DNA of 64,000 nucleotides, from NCBI RefSeq assembly GCF_004309735.1, contig NZ_SIXC01000005.1, forward strand, positions 124,001 through 188,000, given 5' to 3'. Position numbers and translations under genes: made by a program. The notes under the pieces were generated by a model that was given only the letters and a program-made list of their open reading frames with translations, was not told the origin of the DNA and made no database searches. This DNA is from Desulfovibrio legallii. GTDB lineage: Bacteria; Desulfobacterota; Desulfovibrionia; Desulfovibrionales; Desulfovibrionaceae. Of this stretch, positions 54,244 to 62,434 are shown one piece after another; the stretch's first letter is position 1; the number at the start of each line of letters is the position of its first letter.

Positions 54244-54861
54244 ATGGACGGGCAAGGCGTGTTGCGGCGGGCCATTTTTCTGGACCGGGACGGCACTCTG
54301 AACAAAGATACGGGTTATGTGCACCGCAAGGAGGACTGGCACTGGCTGCCCGGCGTGGTGGAGGCGCTCAAACGCTTCCACGCCGTGGGCTATGCCCTGG
54401 TGGTGGTCAGCAACCAGTCCGGCCTGGCGCGCGGCATGTACGACCTGGCGGCCCTGCACGAGCTGGAAGCCTGGATCAACGCCGATCTGGAGGCCAAGGG
54501 CGCGGCCATTGACGCCTGGTATTACTGCCCGCATCTGCCGGAGATCACCGGCCCCTGTTCCTGCCGCAAGCCCGCGCCGGGGCTGATTCTGCGCGCGGCG
54601 GAAGAAATGGGCCTGGACCTTGCGCGCTCCTGGATGGTGGGCGACCGGGTGCGCGACGTGGAGGCGGGCCTGGCCGCGGGCTGCCGCTGCGTGCTGTTGC
54701 GGCCGGCGCAGGGCGGTTATGAGGCCGATGCGCCTGTGCCCCCAGGCGTGGCCGTGGCGCCGCATCTGGCTGCGGCGGAAGTGCTTATTCTGGGGCCGGA
54801 GCTGCGCCGTTTGCGCACAGAGCGCGAAATCCGCTCCGGACGTTTAAAGGGAGTAGGTTAA
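54244..54861 (+). CDS. gmhB: D-glycero-beta-D-manno-heptose 1,7-bisphosphate 7-phosphatase
   Basis: 205-residue HAD phosphatase. The nucleophile/acid pair lies in FLDRDGTLN (D14/D16). VVSNQSGLARGMY and the structural zinc site CPHLPEITGPCSCRKP are diagnostic of GmhB. MVGDRVRDVEAG completes the HAD motifs. It works in ADP-heptose synthesis for LPS inner core. Start 54244 has GGGGAGG upstream. Its TAA overlaps the stop of the opposite-strand frameshifted gene. Confidence 0.9.
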   Translation: MDGQGVLRRAIFLDRDGTLNKDTGYVHRKEDWHWLPGVVEALKRFHAVGYALVVVSNQSGLARGMYDLAALHELEAWINADLEAKGAAIDAWYYCPHLPEITGPCSCRKPAPGLILRAAEEMGLDLARSWMVGDRVRDVEAGLAAGCRCVLLRPAQGGYEADAPVPPGVAVAPHLAAAEVLILGPELRRLRTEREIRSGRLKGVG

Positions 54862-55150
54862 TGACTCAGGGGAGGGAGTGCTGCCAAAAGATTTTTGGCT
54901 TGAGCAATTATCCCTGCGTCAATTTTTTTTGCTTGAAAAGCTACATAGGTAAGACATTCCCGCAGGAGGAAAGGGTTTGAAAAAATTTTGCGGGCGGCAT
55001 TAGCTCTTCGTGCAGCTCCAGCCTCATTAGAAATTCGTTTGTCTATTAGATAGTTGATTGCTGTCTTGAGATTGGGTTTCGAAGTAAAAAGCTATACTCA
55101 GTTATAAATTTTTCTATTCCGAGGCTTTGTAACTCTCGTGGAGCTGGCAT
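54858..55150 (-). pseudogene. Probable frameshifted gene downstream of fliM
   Basis: ATG 55150 is preceded by AAGGAG with good spacing and lies 20 bases after the fliM stop. The frame reads MPAPRELQSLGIEKFITEYS and then soon hits a stop. If one T is added to the T5 run (A5 at 55086-55090 on the plus strand), the frame continues about 75 more codons (SKPNLKTAINYLIDKR..., ending ALPPLSH) to TAA at 54858. The result is a helical protein of about 98 residues. No family is recognised. Either a one-base loss inactivated it, or this is a sequencing error in a homopolymer. AT content is higher than in its neighbours. Confidence 0.6.
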
Positions 55151-55170
55151 TTGTACACTCCTTGCGGGTG

Positions 55171-56151
55171 TTAGGTGTACTGCGGCTCGTTTTCCTTGAT
55201 GATCTGAAAGGCCTTCATGGCTTTGACCGTGCCGGCAATGCCCTGATATTTGCGCACGCCCGCCACAGTGCAGGGGAGCAGGTCTTCCTGGTCCGTGTCC
55301 AGCACCAGCACGTCGCCCACCTGCATGCGCAGCAGCTGGTTGCCGGTGATGGTGGTGCGGCCGAAGAGCACCTTCATCTCTACGGGCGTTTCCATGAGCC
55401 GTTCCTTGAGACGGGCCACCCAGGCGTGGTCCACCTCCAGGCGTTCGGTCTGGAAACTGGCGTGCAGTTTGGAACGGATGGGTTCGATGGTGGCATAGGG
55501 CAGGCAGATGACCATGGAGCCCAGGGCCGTGTCCAGCTCCACCTCAAAGGTGATCACCACCACCACGTCGCTGGGCGGCACAATGGCCGCGAACTGGGGG
55601 TTGATCTCGCTGCGCACCAGCTCCAGCTTCACATCGTGCACGGGCCGCCAGGATTCTTCCATGTTGTCCAGGGCGATTTTGACGATCTTGTCCACCACAG
55701 CCTGTTCAATGCGGGTGAACTCGCGGCCCTCCACCTTGGGCTGGGAGCCGGAGCCGCCGAAGACGTTTTCCACCAGGGCGAAGACCAGGCGTGAATCCAC
55801 CACCATGATGGCGTTGCCCCGCAAAGGGTCCATCTTGAAAATGTTGATGGAGGTGGGCACGGGCAGGGAGCGCATGAACTCCCCGAACTTGGTCATGTCA
55901 ATGGAAATGGGGTTCAGCTCCACCCTTTTGCGCACGGCATTGGAAAGGGCGTTGGTGCAGAGGCGTGCAAAACGGTCGTTGACGATTTCCAGCACGGGCA
56001 TGCGCCCGCGGATGATGCGGTCCTGGTTGGCCAGGTCAAAAGGCACAATGCCGGAGTCGTCCTCCGGCGCTTCGGTCTCGCTTTCAATTTCGCCGCCCGA
56101 AAGGCCCCGCAACAGGGCGTCAACTTCGTCTTGCGCCAGCACTTTGTTCAT
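55171..56151 (-). CDS. fliM: Flagellar motor switch protein FliM
   Basis: 326 residues. The N-terminal CheY-binding peptide reads VLAQDEVDALLRGLSGG, near the usual LSQxEID. The middle CheC-like domain and a C-terminal SpoA/FliN-like domain (VLFGRTTITGNQLLRMQVGDVLVLD) follow. It sits in the C-ring that sets rotation direction. Start 56151 gives the conserved N-terminus. No other flagellar gene is in the window. Confidence 0.95.
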   Translation of the reverse strand: MNKVLAQDEVDALLRGLSGGEIESETEAPEDDSGIVPFDLANQDRIIRGRMPVLEIVNDRFARLCTNALSNAVRKRVELNPISIDMTKFGEFMRSLPVPTSINIFKMDPLRGNAIMVVDSRLVFALVENVFGGSGSQPKVEGREFTRIEQAVVDKIVKIALDNMEESWRPVHDVKLELVRSEINPQFAAIVPPSDVVVVITFEVELDTALGSMVICLPYATIEPIRSKLHASFQTERLEVDHAWVARLKERLMETPVEMKVLFGRTTITGNQLLRMQVGDVLVLDTDQEDLLPCTVAGVRKYQGIAGTVKAMKAFQIIKENEPQYT

Positions 56152-56296
56152 GTCTGCCCCGAGCCCCCGCCGGAAGGTCTTGCCGCAGCACGGCGTTATT
56201 TTTTTATAATGCAAAAAAAAGGCCAGTTTGACAAGCGGCAAAGGCCCGGGCGCGGTTTCCCTTGCCTTTGCCCCGGCCTTGAGGCAGGCTGCGGAC

Positions 56297-58063
56297 ATGC
56301 GTCTGCGTCTTTTTTCTCCAGACCCGGCGGCGGGCGTTCGGCCTCTTGAGCTGGAGGCCGCGCCGGGCGTGCCCCTTTCGCAGGCCGTCTGGCTTTCGGG
56401 CCTTGTGCCGCCCCTGCCCCTCTGCGGCGGGCTGGGCCGCTGCGGCCGCTGCCGGCTGCGCTTTCGTCGCGCTGCCCCACCCCCGCTGCCCGCCGAAAGC
56501 GCCGTATTTACGCCGGAGGAACTGGCCGTCGGCTGGCGGCTCGCCTGCCGTCACACAGTACCGGAGGCCGGGGGCGATCTGGAACTGGAACTGCCGGCCG
56601 AGGATTTTTACGCCCCCGACGCGGGGGCAGGGGCGGCGGCCCCCAAAGCAGCCGCATTGAGCCCGACGGGGTTGCACGCGGGGCAGCTTGGCACGTCCGC
56701 CTTTGCAGCGGCTGCGCCCGGCTCGAAAACGGCTGCGCCTGGCTCGGAAACGGCTGCGCCTGGCTCACAGGTCGACGCGCTCCCGGATCTGGTCCTGGCC
56801 GTGGACCTGGGCACTACCTCGTTGTACTGGCAGGCCGTGGATCAGGAGGGCAGGACGGCGGCGCAGGGGCACGGGCTTAATCCTCAGGCCGGGGCCGGCG
56901 CGGACGTCATGTCCCGTCTGGCTGTGGCGCGGGAGCCGCAAGGCCGCGGCATTCTGGCGGCGCTGGTCCGCCGTGAGCTGCAGGCCGTGGCGGAAGGGCT
57001 GGCGGTGCGGGGCGTGGGCCGGATCGTGCGCTTGTGTCTGGCGGCCAACCCCGCCATGACGGCCATTTTTTTGGATCGCGACGTATCGGGCCTCTGCGCC
57101 GCGCCCTACAGGCTGGATTTTACCGGTGACGTCGTGGCGGACGTGCCGGGTCTGCCGCCCGTCTATGTGCCGCCCCAGCCCGCGCCCTTTGTGGGCGGCG
57201 ACGTGAGCGCCGGGCTGGCGGCCCTGCTGGAGCGCGGCGCGCCCCGGCCTTTTGTGCTGGCGGATATGGGCACCAATGGGGAAATGGCGCTGCTGACCGA
57301 CACGGCGCTTTGGCTTACCAGCGTGCCTTTGGGGCCGGCCCTGGAGGGCATCGGGCCCCAGTGCGGCCAGCAGGCCGGGCCCGGCGTGGTCACGGGCTTT
57401 GCCCTCACGCCCCTGGGCCTGACGGCGCGGCTTTTTGCGGAGCCTGCGGCGGCCGCGCCCCACGGCGCGGCCTGTCCTTGTTCCGCCTGTGCCGCTGTCG
57501 GGCCCGGCACGCAGCCGGAGCCTGCCGCGCGGGCGCGCGGCATCAGCGCCACGGGGTACTTGTCCCTGTTGGCCGTGCTGCTGCGCGCGGGCCTGCTGCA
57601 ATCCGATGGGCGGCTGGACCCGGCCCCGGCCATGCCTCTGACCCGCCGTCTGGCCGCCGGTCTGGAGCACGGGCGGCTGCGTCTGCCGCACGGCCTGTGG
57701 CTGGATGCCGGGGATGTGGAGGAACTGCTCAAGGTCAAGGCGGCCTTTGCCCTGGCCCTGGAGGCCCTGCTCCGGGCGGCGGATCTGCCCGTGGCCGGGG
57801 TGGCGCGTCTTTGTCTGGCCGGCAGTCTGGGGGCGCACGTTTGTCTGGAGGATCTGGAAACCCTGGGCTTTTTGCCCGCCGGGCTGGCCCGCCGCACCGA
57901 GGCCGTGGGCAACACGGCTCTGGAAGGGGCCGCCCTGCTGGCCCGTTGTCCGGAACGGGGCGCGGCTGTAGCCCGGCTCTGTTGCAAGGCCCACGTCCTG
58001 GCCCTCACCCAACAACCGGATTTTGCGCACGACTATTTGCGTCAGATGCGCTTTGGAGGTTGA
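56297..58063 (+). CDS. RACo-like ferredoxin/ASKHA protein (corrinoid activation type)
   Basis: 588 residues. The N-terminal 2Fe-2S domain has C43, C49, C52 and C84 (LCGGLGRCGRCRLRF...ACRH). A low-complexity linker with a 7-residue repeat (AAPGSxT, three copies, 56710-56769) follows. Then comes an ASKHA ATPase domain (AVDLGTTSLYWQAVD, ADMGTNGEMALL, LAGSLGAHV). This matches the reductive activators of corrinoid methyltransferases (RACo/RamA, DUF4445). No corrinoid protein or methyltransferase is adjacent. The start is ATG 56297. Its TGA abuts the next ATG. Confidence 0.87.
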   Translation: MRLRLFSPDPAAGVRPLELEAAPGVPLSQAVWLSGLVPPLPLCGGLGRCGRCRLRFRRAAPPPLPAESAVFTPEELAVGWRLACRHTVPEAGGDLELELPAEDFYAPDAGAGAAAPKAAALSPTGLHAGQLGTSAFAAAAPGSKTAAPGSETAAPGSQVDALPDLVLAVDLGTTSLYWQAVDQEGRTAAQGHGLNPQAGAGADVMSRLAVAREPQGRGILAALVRRELQAVAEGLAVRGVGRIVRLCLAANPAMTAIFLDRDVSGLCAAPYRLDFTGDVVADVPGLPPVYVPPQPAPFVGGDVSAGLAALLERGAPRPFVLADMGTNGEMALLTDTALWLTSVPLGPALEGIGPQCGQQAGPGVVTGFALTPLGLTARLFAEPAAAAPHGAACPCSACAAVGPGTQPEPAARARGISATGYLSLLAVLLRAGLLQSDGRLDPAPAMPLTRRLAAGLEHGRLRLPHGLWLDAGDVEELLKVKAAFALALEALLRAADLPVAGVARLCLAGSLGAHVCLEDLETLGFLPAGLARRTEAVGNTALEGAALLARCPERGAAVARLCCKAHVLALTQQPDFAHDYLRQMRFGG

Positions 58064-59899
58064 ATGTCCCGCTCTGCCGCCGCTCCACGCGGCGTATCGT
58101 CGTCCCCCAAATCCCGACGGGACGGTTCCCGGCCCCGTAAGCCCGCGTCCCCCGCAAACCCCGCTGCTCAGGGGCAGGGCCATTGGCCTGACCGCAAGGG
58201 TATGGGGCGGGGGGAGCCGGATGGGGAGCGCCGTCCGTCCGGGCAGTCGCGCCCGTCGCGTGCGGGTCGGGACGCGCCGCAGCCCACGGGGCCGCGTCCC
58301 CCGGCGGAACGTCCGGCCCGTCCCTCTTCCGCAGGGCGTGCGTCCCACGCGGGAGCCGCGTCCCAAAGGAAAGCGGAGGCCGGGCGTCCGTCTGTCGGCG
58401 GGCCCGGCTCTTCACTCTGGACAACGGCGGAGCGCCTGCTGCCCCCTGTGCCTGAGGCTGCGCGCCTTCTGCTGGAACGCCTGCCCGAAGCCTTGCGCCG
58501 GGTCCGTCCGCTCAGTGCGGCCCACCGGCGTTCTCTGCCCGACGATGTGGCCGCCCTGTCTCAGCTGCTCACCACGGAGCGGGCCGGGCTGCAGCGCCCG
58601 TACTGGAGCTCTCCGGCGGCGGTGAGCGCCTATCTGTATTACTTCCTGCCCTGGAATCTGCTGCGTCTGACGCGGCTTTTGGCGGCGTTGCCCCTGTCGG
58701 ACCCGCGCGCGGCAGCTCCGGCCGGGGGGCAGGCCCTGTTGCTGGACCTGGGGTCCGGGCCGCTGACCCTGCCCCTGGCCCTCTGGCTGGCCCGGCCGCA
58801 GTGGCGCAGGGCTCCCGTGCAGGTGCTGGCCGTGGATACGGCGGTGCAACCTTTGGAGTTGGGCCGGGACCTGCTGGCCGCCCTGGGCGAGCTGAGCGGC
58901 GAACCGGTCTGGCCCGTGCGCCTGGCGCGCGCCCCCCTGGAACGCGCCGCCCGCGCCGCCGCCCCGCTGCTGGCCGGGGGACGGACCCGGCCCTGGCTGG
59001 TGAGCGCGGCCAATGTGCTCAACGAACTGCGTTTTGGCGGACACGGCGGGCACGGCCCGCATGAAGATGCGGACGTGGAGGCTGAAGAACGCCCCCAGGG
59101 CTGTCGGGACGAACGGCTGGAAGCCCTGCTGGCCTCGCTGGGGCCGCTGTTCTGGGAGCGGGATGCGAACAGCGAAGCGGGCACGGCCCTGGCGGACGCG
59201 GCAGGAGGGAACAGCCCGGCGAAGCTCGGCCCGTGTCGCAGCGCGGACCGCAGCCAGGACGGCGTGTCCGTTGTGGCGTCCGGAAGCCCGTGCGGGGCGG
59301 CATCCGAACTTGTGTCCGGGCCGGACCTGCTGGTGGTGGAGCCGGGCACCAGGCTGGGCGGCGGCACGGTCATGCGCCTGCGTCGTCTGGCCCTGGAGGG
59401 CGGCCTGCGGGCCGTGGCTCCCTGCCCGCACAGTGCGGCTTGCCCTCTGCTGGAAGAACGCGGCCGGGGCTGGTGTCATTTTACCTTTGACAGCGGCGGC
59501 GCGCCTGCCTGGCTGGAGAAAATTTCTGTCCAGGCGAGGCTGGCCAAAAGCGGCTTGAGCCTTGCGCCCCTGCTGTTGACCCCGCGTGCCGCAGGGGATG
59601 CCGGAACGGTGGAGGCGCGCGGCGCGATGGCCGGAGAAGGCCCCGCCAACAGAGGGCATGGTGAGGGCGGCGCGCCGTCGGCTGTGACAAAGAGTCTGGC
59701 CAGGGTGCTTTCCGCACCTTTTGCGGTGCCGGGGCTGCGCGGCGAGGCGCGTTATGCCTGTATGGACGAAGGGCTGGCCCTGCTGGAGGATGCGGCTGGC
59801 CTGGCCAGTGGCGACCTTGTGCCCGTGCGTGTGCCGGAACGCGCGCGCCGCGACCGCAAAAGCGGGGCCGTCATCCTGCCCGCGCCGCCAAAAAAATAA
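58064..59899 (+). CDS. Rsm22-like SAM-dependent methyltransferase
   Basis: 611 residues. The first ~120 are disordered, Arg/Pro-rich. Then comes a methyltransferase fold with SAM motif LLLDLGSGPLTLPLALWL and VVEPGTRLGGGTVMRLRR. A cysteine group (CPHSAACPLLEERGRGWCHF) is typical of Rsm22 proteins linked to small ribosomal subunit assembly. Low-complexity inserts (about 330-410 and 510-550) lengthen it. GGAGG lies 6-10 bases upstream of the ATG, which directly follows the RACo-like stop. Confidence 0.8.
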   Translation: MSRSAAAPRGVSSSPKSRRDGSRPRKPASPANPAAQGQGHWPDRKGMGRGEPDGERRPSGQSRPSRAGRDAPQPTGPRPPAERPARPSSAGRASHAGAASQRKAEAGRPSVGGPGSSLWTTAERLLPPVPEAARLLLERLPEALRRVRPLSAAHRRSLPDDVAALSQLLTTERAGLQRPYWSSPAAVSAYLYYFLPWNLLRLTRLLAALPLSDPRAAAPAGGQALLLDLGSGPLTLPLALWLARPQWRRAPVQVLAVDTAVQPLELGRDLLAALGELSGEPVWPVRLARAPLERAARAAAPLLAGGRTRPWLVSAANVLNELRFGGHGGHGPHEDADVEAEERPQGCRDERLEALLASLGPLFWERDANSEAGTALADAAGGNSPAKLGPCRSADRSQDGVSVVASGSPCGAASELVSGPDLLVVEPGTRLGGGTVMRLRRLALEGGLRAVAPCPHSAACPLLEERGRGWCHFTFDSGGAPAWLEKISVQARLAKSGLSLAPLLLTPRAAGDAGTVEARGAMAGEGPANRGHGEGGAPSAVTKSLARVLSAPFAVPGLRGEARYACMDEGLALLEDAAGLASGDLVPVRVPERARRDRKSGAVILPAPPKK

Positions 59900-59945
59900 C
59901 GGCAGGACAGAGCAGGGCGCAGCCGCGCCGATGCGACGCAGGGGC

Positions 59946-59974
59946 TTGACACCCCCCGCCCGCCAATGGTTAAA
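59946..59974 (+). promoter_or_regulatory. Promoter of tRNA-Pro
   Basis: TTGACA at 59946-59951, a 17-base spacer and GTTAAA at 59969-59974. It ends about 32 bases before the tRNA. Confidence 0.5.
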
Positions 59975-60005
59975 CCAAGCCCGAAGCCGATACGGAAACC
60001 AATTT

Positions 60006-60082
<77 letters not shown>

Positions 60083-60090
60083 ATTAAATC

Positions 60091-60125
60091 AAGGGTTTAT
60101 GGTTATTCACCATAAACCCTTTTTT
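60091..60125 (+). terminator. Intrinsic terminator after tRNA-Pro
   Basis: AAGGGTTTATGGT, a short loop and its complement ACCATAAACCCTT, followed by a T tract ending at 60125. Stem 13 bp. Confidence 0.9.
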
Positions 60126-60245
60126 GTTGGGACATACAAAAGGACATACAAAATATTTTTTCGAGATGTCGATATGAAAATAAAAACAAATCATTCAAGC
60201 ATGTTATTATTTTATTGATATTAATGTCATGTGCAATCGTTGACC

Positions 60246-60398
60246 TTACCCCATTGCGTATACCACTTGTAACTTAGTGGTTCCTGTTGGGTTATGGGTT
60301 CTGTTCTGTCGGCAAAATTCTTCTGGCGTCAGCCAGCCCAAGGAGCTGTGCGGACGCTGCTGGTTGTAGTCCCCCCAGAACGTTTTCATGAACAAGGA
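60246..60398 (-). pseudogene. IS3-family transposase OrfB, C-terminal remnant
   Basis: About 50 codons: MKTFWGDYNQQRPHSSLGWL, then TPEEFCRQNR, ending at TAA 60246. The DYNxxRPHSSLGxxTPxEF signature is the C-terminal end of IS3-group integrase domains. The catalytic DDE residues are lost. Confidence 0.85.
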
Positions 60399-60454
60399 CT
60401 TTTAAAGGCAGCCTGATAAGGGTAAAACTAGCTGACAAAGCGCTATTTGCTGTC

Positions 60455-61093
60455 CGAACAATGGGGACCACCTCTCCCCCCCACTCAAAGGATTCAGGCT
60501 CTCTACAGAGATAAGCCCTATCATGGCGCTTTGGTACTCAAAAATGAGGTGGCAGATGAATTGGCAAGACTTATCAATCAACATTGGATTGAGCATTGTT
60601 ACAGGTATCATCTCTGGCGTGTATACGGGCCTTGTGATGGCTAAGTTTACCTCTTTTTGCCAAGCGCGGTTGATGATCGTGACTATCTGTCGAGGCTTTA
60701 GCGCCGGTGGCACAAACGGAGTATTAGACTGTGCCGCTTTTCCTCGCGAAGAGGAAATTGTTCAGCATGCATGCACATTGCTCTATCTGGGCCACAAGTC
60801 CGCAGGAGGCAATGCGCTACAGCTATCCAAGGAAATTGGCCGAATAAAGTATGCTGTTGAAGCATATTTTCATTGCAAGATGCTCAACCAGAAACCAGAT
60901 CCGGAAAGCCTCGCAAACATCACATTACAGGAGGTGTTCGCCCACCTTAAAACATGGCAGGAGCAAAGTATGAAGCTGCAACCGAGCATTCGCACGCTCT
61001 TGTCAATTTCACCGCGGCTCTGATTCAGTTTCAGGTTGATTAAAAAAACTGAACCTCAACGGACAGGACCTCAGAGGTGGTCCCCATTGTTCG
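60455..61093 (+). mobile_element. 639-bp element with perfect 21-bp terminal inverted repeats
   Basis: The 21 bases starting CGAACAATGGGGACCACC at 60455 are exactly reverse-complementary to 61073-61093. The element sits inside the IS3-family remnant. It carries one reading frame and no recognisable transposase, so it would need help to move. Confidence 0.75.
60556..61023 (+). CDS. Membrane-anchored hypothetical protein carried by the 639-bp element
   Basis: 155 residues. Near the N-terminus one hydrophobic helix (INIGLSIVTGIISGVYTGLVM) is followed by a soluble, mostly helical domain with several Cys and His. No family is recognised. ATG 60556 is preferred over earlier ATGs because GAGGTGG (60546-60552) is well placed. 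Base composition is lower in GC than the chromosome around it. It is the only gene in the element, so it is cargo rather than a transposase. Confidence 0.6.
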   Translation: MNWQDLSINIGLSIVTGIISGVYTGLVMAKFTSFCQARLMIVTICRGFSAGGTNGVLDCAAFPREEEIVQHACTLLYLGHKSAGGNALQLSKEIGRIKYAVEAYFHCKMLNQKPDPESLANITLQEVFAHLKTWQEQSMKLQPSIRTLLSISPRL

Positions 61094-61304
61094 CCGACAA
61101 TCCTCTTCAACCGAGTGTTTTCATCCTCCAATTGCGTAGCCGTTTGGCATCAGGGACTTGCATCCCACCGAATTTGCTGCGCTATTTATAAAATGTCGCG
61201 TCCGAGATGCCGTTCTGTCGGCACAAATCGACAACGCGCACTCCTGCCTCGGCTTGCCGCAATATCCCAATAATCTGCTCTTCGGTAAATCTGCTACGTT
61301 TCAT
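61094..61304 (-). pseudogene. IS3-family transposase OrfA remnant
   Basis: Starts MKRSRFTEEQIIGILRQAEA and continues GVRVVDLCRQNGISDATFYK, a typical OrfA helix-turn-helix. The expected Trp codon is then TAG, and a base is missing before LEDENTRLKRIV. It carries both a nonsense and a frameshift change and is cut by the inner element. Confidence 0.88.
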
Positions 61305-61471
61305 CCTTGTGCTCCTATGTCAGGAACACGAACTTTTTAATGGCATACTTTTCGGGGGGAGGGTCAAAATGTGTTTTATATATTAAAAGAGTTTTAAATG
61401 TTTTTGGTGTATTCGTTAGGTATGCGGAACCTATTTGCACATAGGCAGGTGGTATTTGTTCGCAGGGCAAC

Positions 61472-61499
61472 AGAAAAGCCGGATTGCTCCGGCTTTTCT
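61472..61499 (-). terminator. Terminator after brnA
   Basis: AGAAAAGCCGGA, loop, TCCGGCTTTTCT (12-bp arms). It lies 23 bases beyond the brnA stop and has A/T-rich ends usable in both directions. Confidence 0.75.
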
Positions 61500-61522
61500 T
61501 ATCTTCTCTGCGTGGATGAATT

Positions 61523-61774
61523 TTATCTGGCGCTGTGGGCGTCACGCGCAAGGCAGTTGGCTATCCAGACCTTGACCAGCGCCTGACGGCTCACGCCCAG
61601 GTGGCGGGCCTCCGTATCCAGCGCTTCCACCATCCAGGTGGGAAAGTCCACATTTACCCGCTGTGTCTGCTTGTTGGGCCTGCGGCCTGCTGCCCAGTCC
61701 ACATGGCCGGAAATGTCTTCGCCAGCGTCAAAACGGCGGTCAAATTCCTCTGCGGAAATATGTTCACGATCCAT
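61523..61774 (-). CDS. brnA: BrnA family antitoxin
   Basis: 83 residues. The N-terminus is acidic (MDREHISAEEFDRRFDAGED). The C-terminal ribbon-helix-helix domain reads RVNVDFPTWMVEALDTEARH then LGVSRQALVKVWIANCLA. BrnA binds the BrnT toxin and represses the operon. Start 61774 overlaps the brnT stop by 11 bases and has AGGTGG upstream. Toxin-first order is typical of BrnTA. Confidence 0.88.
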   Translation of the reverse strand: MDREHISAEEFDRRFDAGEDISGHVDWAAGRRPNKQTQRVNVDFPTWMVEALDTEARHLGVSRQALVKVWIANCLARDAHSAR

Positions 61775-62030
61775 AGTGTTCCACCTCGTCCTTGCGGGCG
61801 CGCCGTACGGAAATGATGCGCACGGCGTTGCCCCTGTATGTGATAACCCCGGTCCAGATCTTGCCCCCAATGCAGCCAATGACAAGAAAGCGCGGCTCCC
61901 CGGTGCGCAGCACGGGAACCTCCAGCAGGTTTTCGTCTTTCCACAGGGCCTTGGCCTCTTCAAAATCGAGGCCGTGTTTGGCCTTGTTGGCCGCGCTCTT
62001 GGCCGGATCGTATTCAAACTTCATACTCAT
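61764..62030 (-). CDS. brnT: BrnT family toxin
   Basis: 88 residues. Family motifs: FEYDPAKSAANKAKHGLDFE near the start and RIISVRRARKDEVEHYG at the end, with the RelE-like fold's Arg and His retained. BrnT is a ribonuclease toxin. ATG 62030 is used; ATG 62024 is possible, and neither has a clear ribosome-binding site. An operator-like palindrome lies just upstream. Confidence 0.88.
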   Translation of the reverse strand: MSMKFEYDPAKSAANKAKHGLDFEEAKALWKDENLLEVPVLRTGEPRFLVIGCIGGKIWTGVITYRGNAVRIISVRRARKDEVEHYGS

Positions 62031-62032
62031 AA

Positions 62033-62049
62033 GGTATAAAAAATATACC
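62033..62049. promoter_or_regulatory. Operator-like palindrome upstream of brnTA
   Basis: GGTATA-AAAAA-TATACC, directly in front of brnT. A TTGACA on the minus strand (62058-62053) lies beyond it. The position suits autorepression by BrnA. Confidence 0.55.
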
Positions 62050-62121
62050 GTTTGTCAATGGGCGGAGAGGGGCTGCCTGGGGGTGTTTGCATATAAAGCG
62101 GCACAGGGGTTCGCAACACCG

Positions 62122-62328
62122 TAATAAGTGTAATCGTCTGTAATTCAGGTGTGATATGGTGTAACATTTTTTAGGGCTATTTGTAATATTTGTATAAATT
62201 CAGTTAGTTAAAAGGACACAAAAATTACAGCAAAGAGTAATTTTATTACATGGAAAAGTGTAACCATATTACAAAAATATTACACTTTAATATACTGAAA
62301 TATAATGAGATTACACTTATTACACCTT
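62122..62328. repeat. AT-rich cluster of TGTAA/TTACA motifs
   Basis: At least nine TGTAA or TTACA motifs in about 200 bases, several as GTGTAA or TTACAC (for example AAGTGTAAT near 62128, AAGTGTAACC near 62256, and ATTACACTT twice near 62280-62315). Some form inverted pairs. No gene is seen from 62050 to 62434. Confidence 0.6.
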
Positions 62329-62434
62329 TCCGATGCCCCCGAAAATATTTTGCGGTTATTTTTCCAAGAGGGCCAAGTTTAGAGGCATTAAACAAACTTT
62401 TCAGCATGTTGTGCTGTTTTTGCGTTATGTCTGC

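Larger units (their letters stand above)
60241..61366 (-). mobile_element. Broken IS3-family element
   Basis: The outer ends resemble each other (TGACCTTACCCCATTGCGTA at 60241; TGACCCTCCCCCC on the minus strand from 61366). Inside are an orfA remnant and the C-terminus of orfB in IS3 order on the minus strand. The middle of the element is replaced by a second element (60455-61093). No clear flanking target duplication is seen. Confidence 0.75.

Noticed and set aside
53847-54305. Minus-strand protein ending in LAYGRQKPAFSHF tail
   Set aside because: The tail comes from repeat B2 and the rest lacks coding character; it overlaps gmhB.
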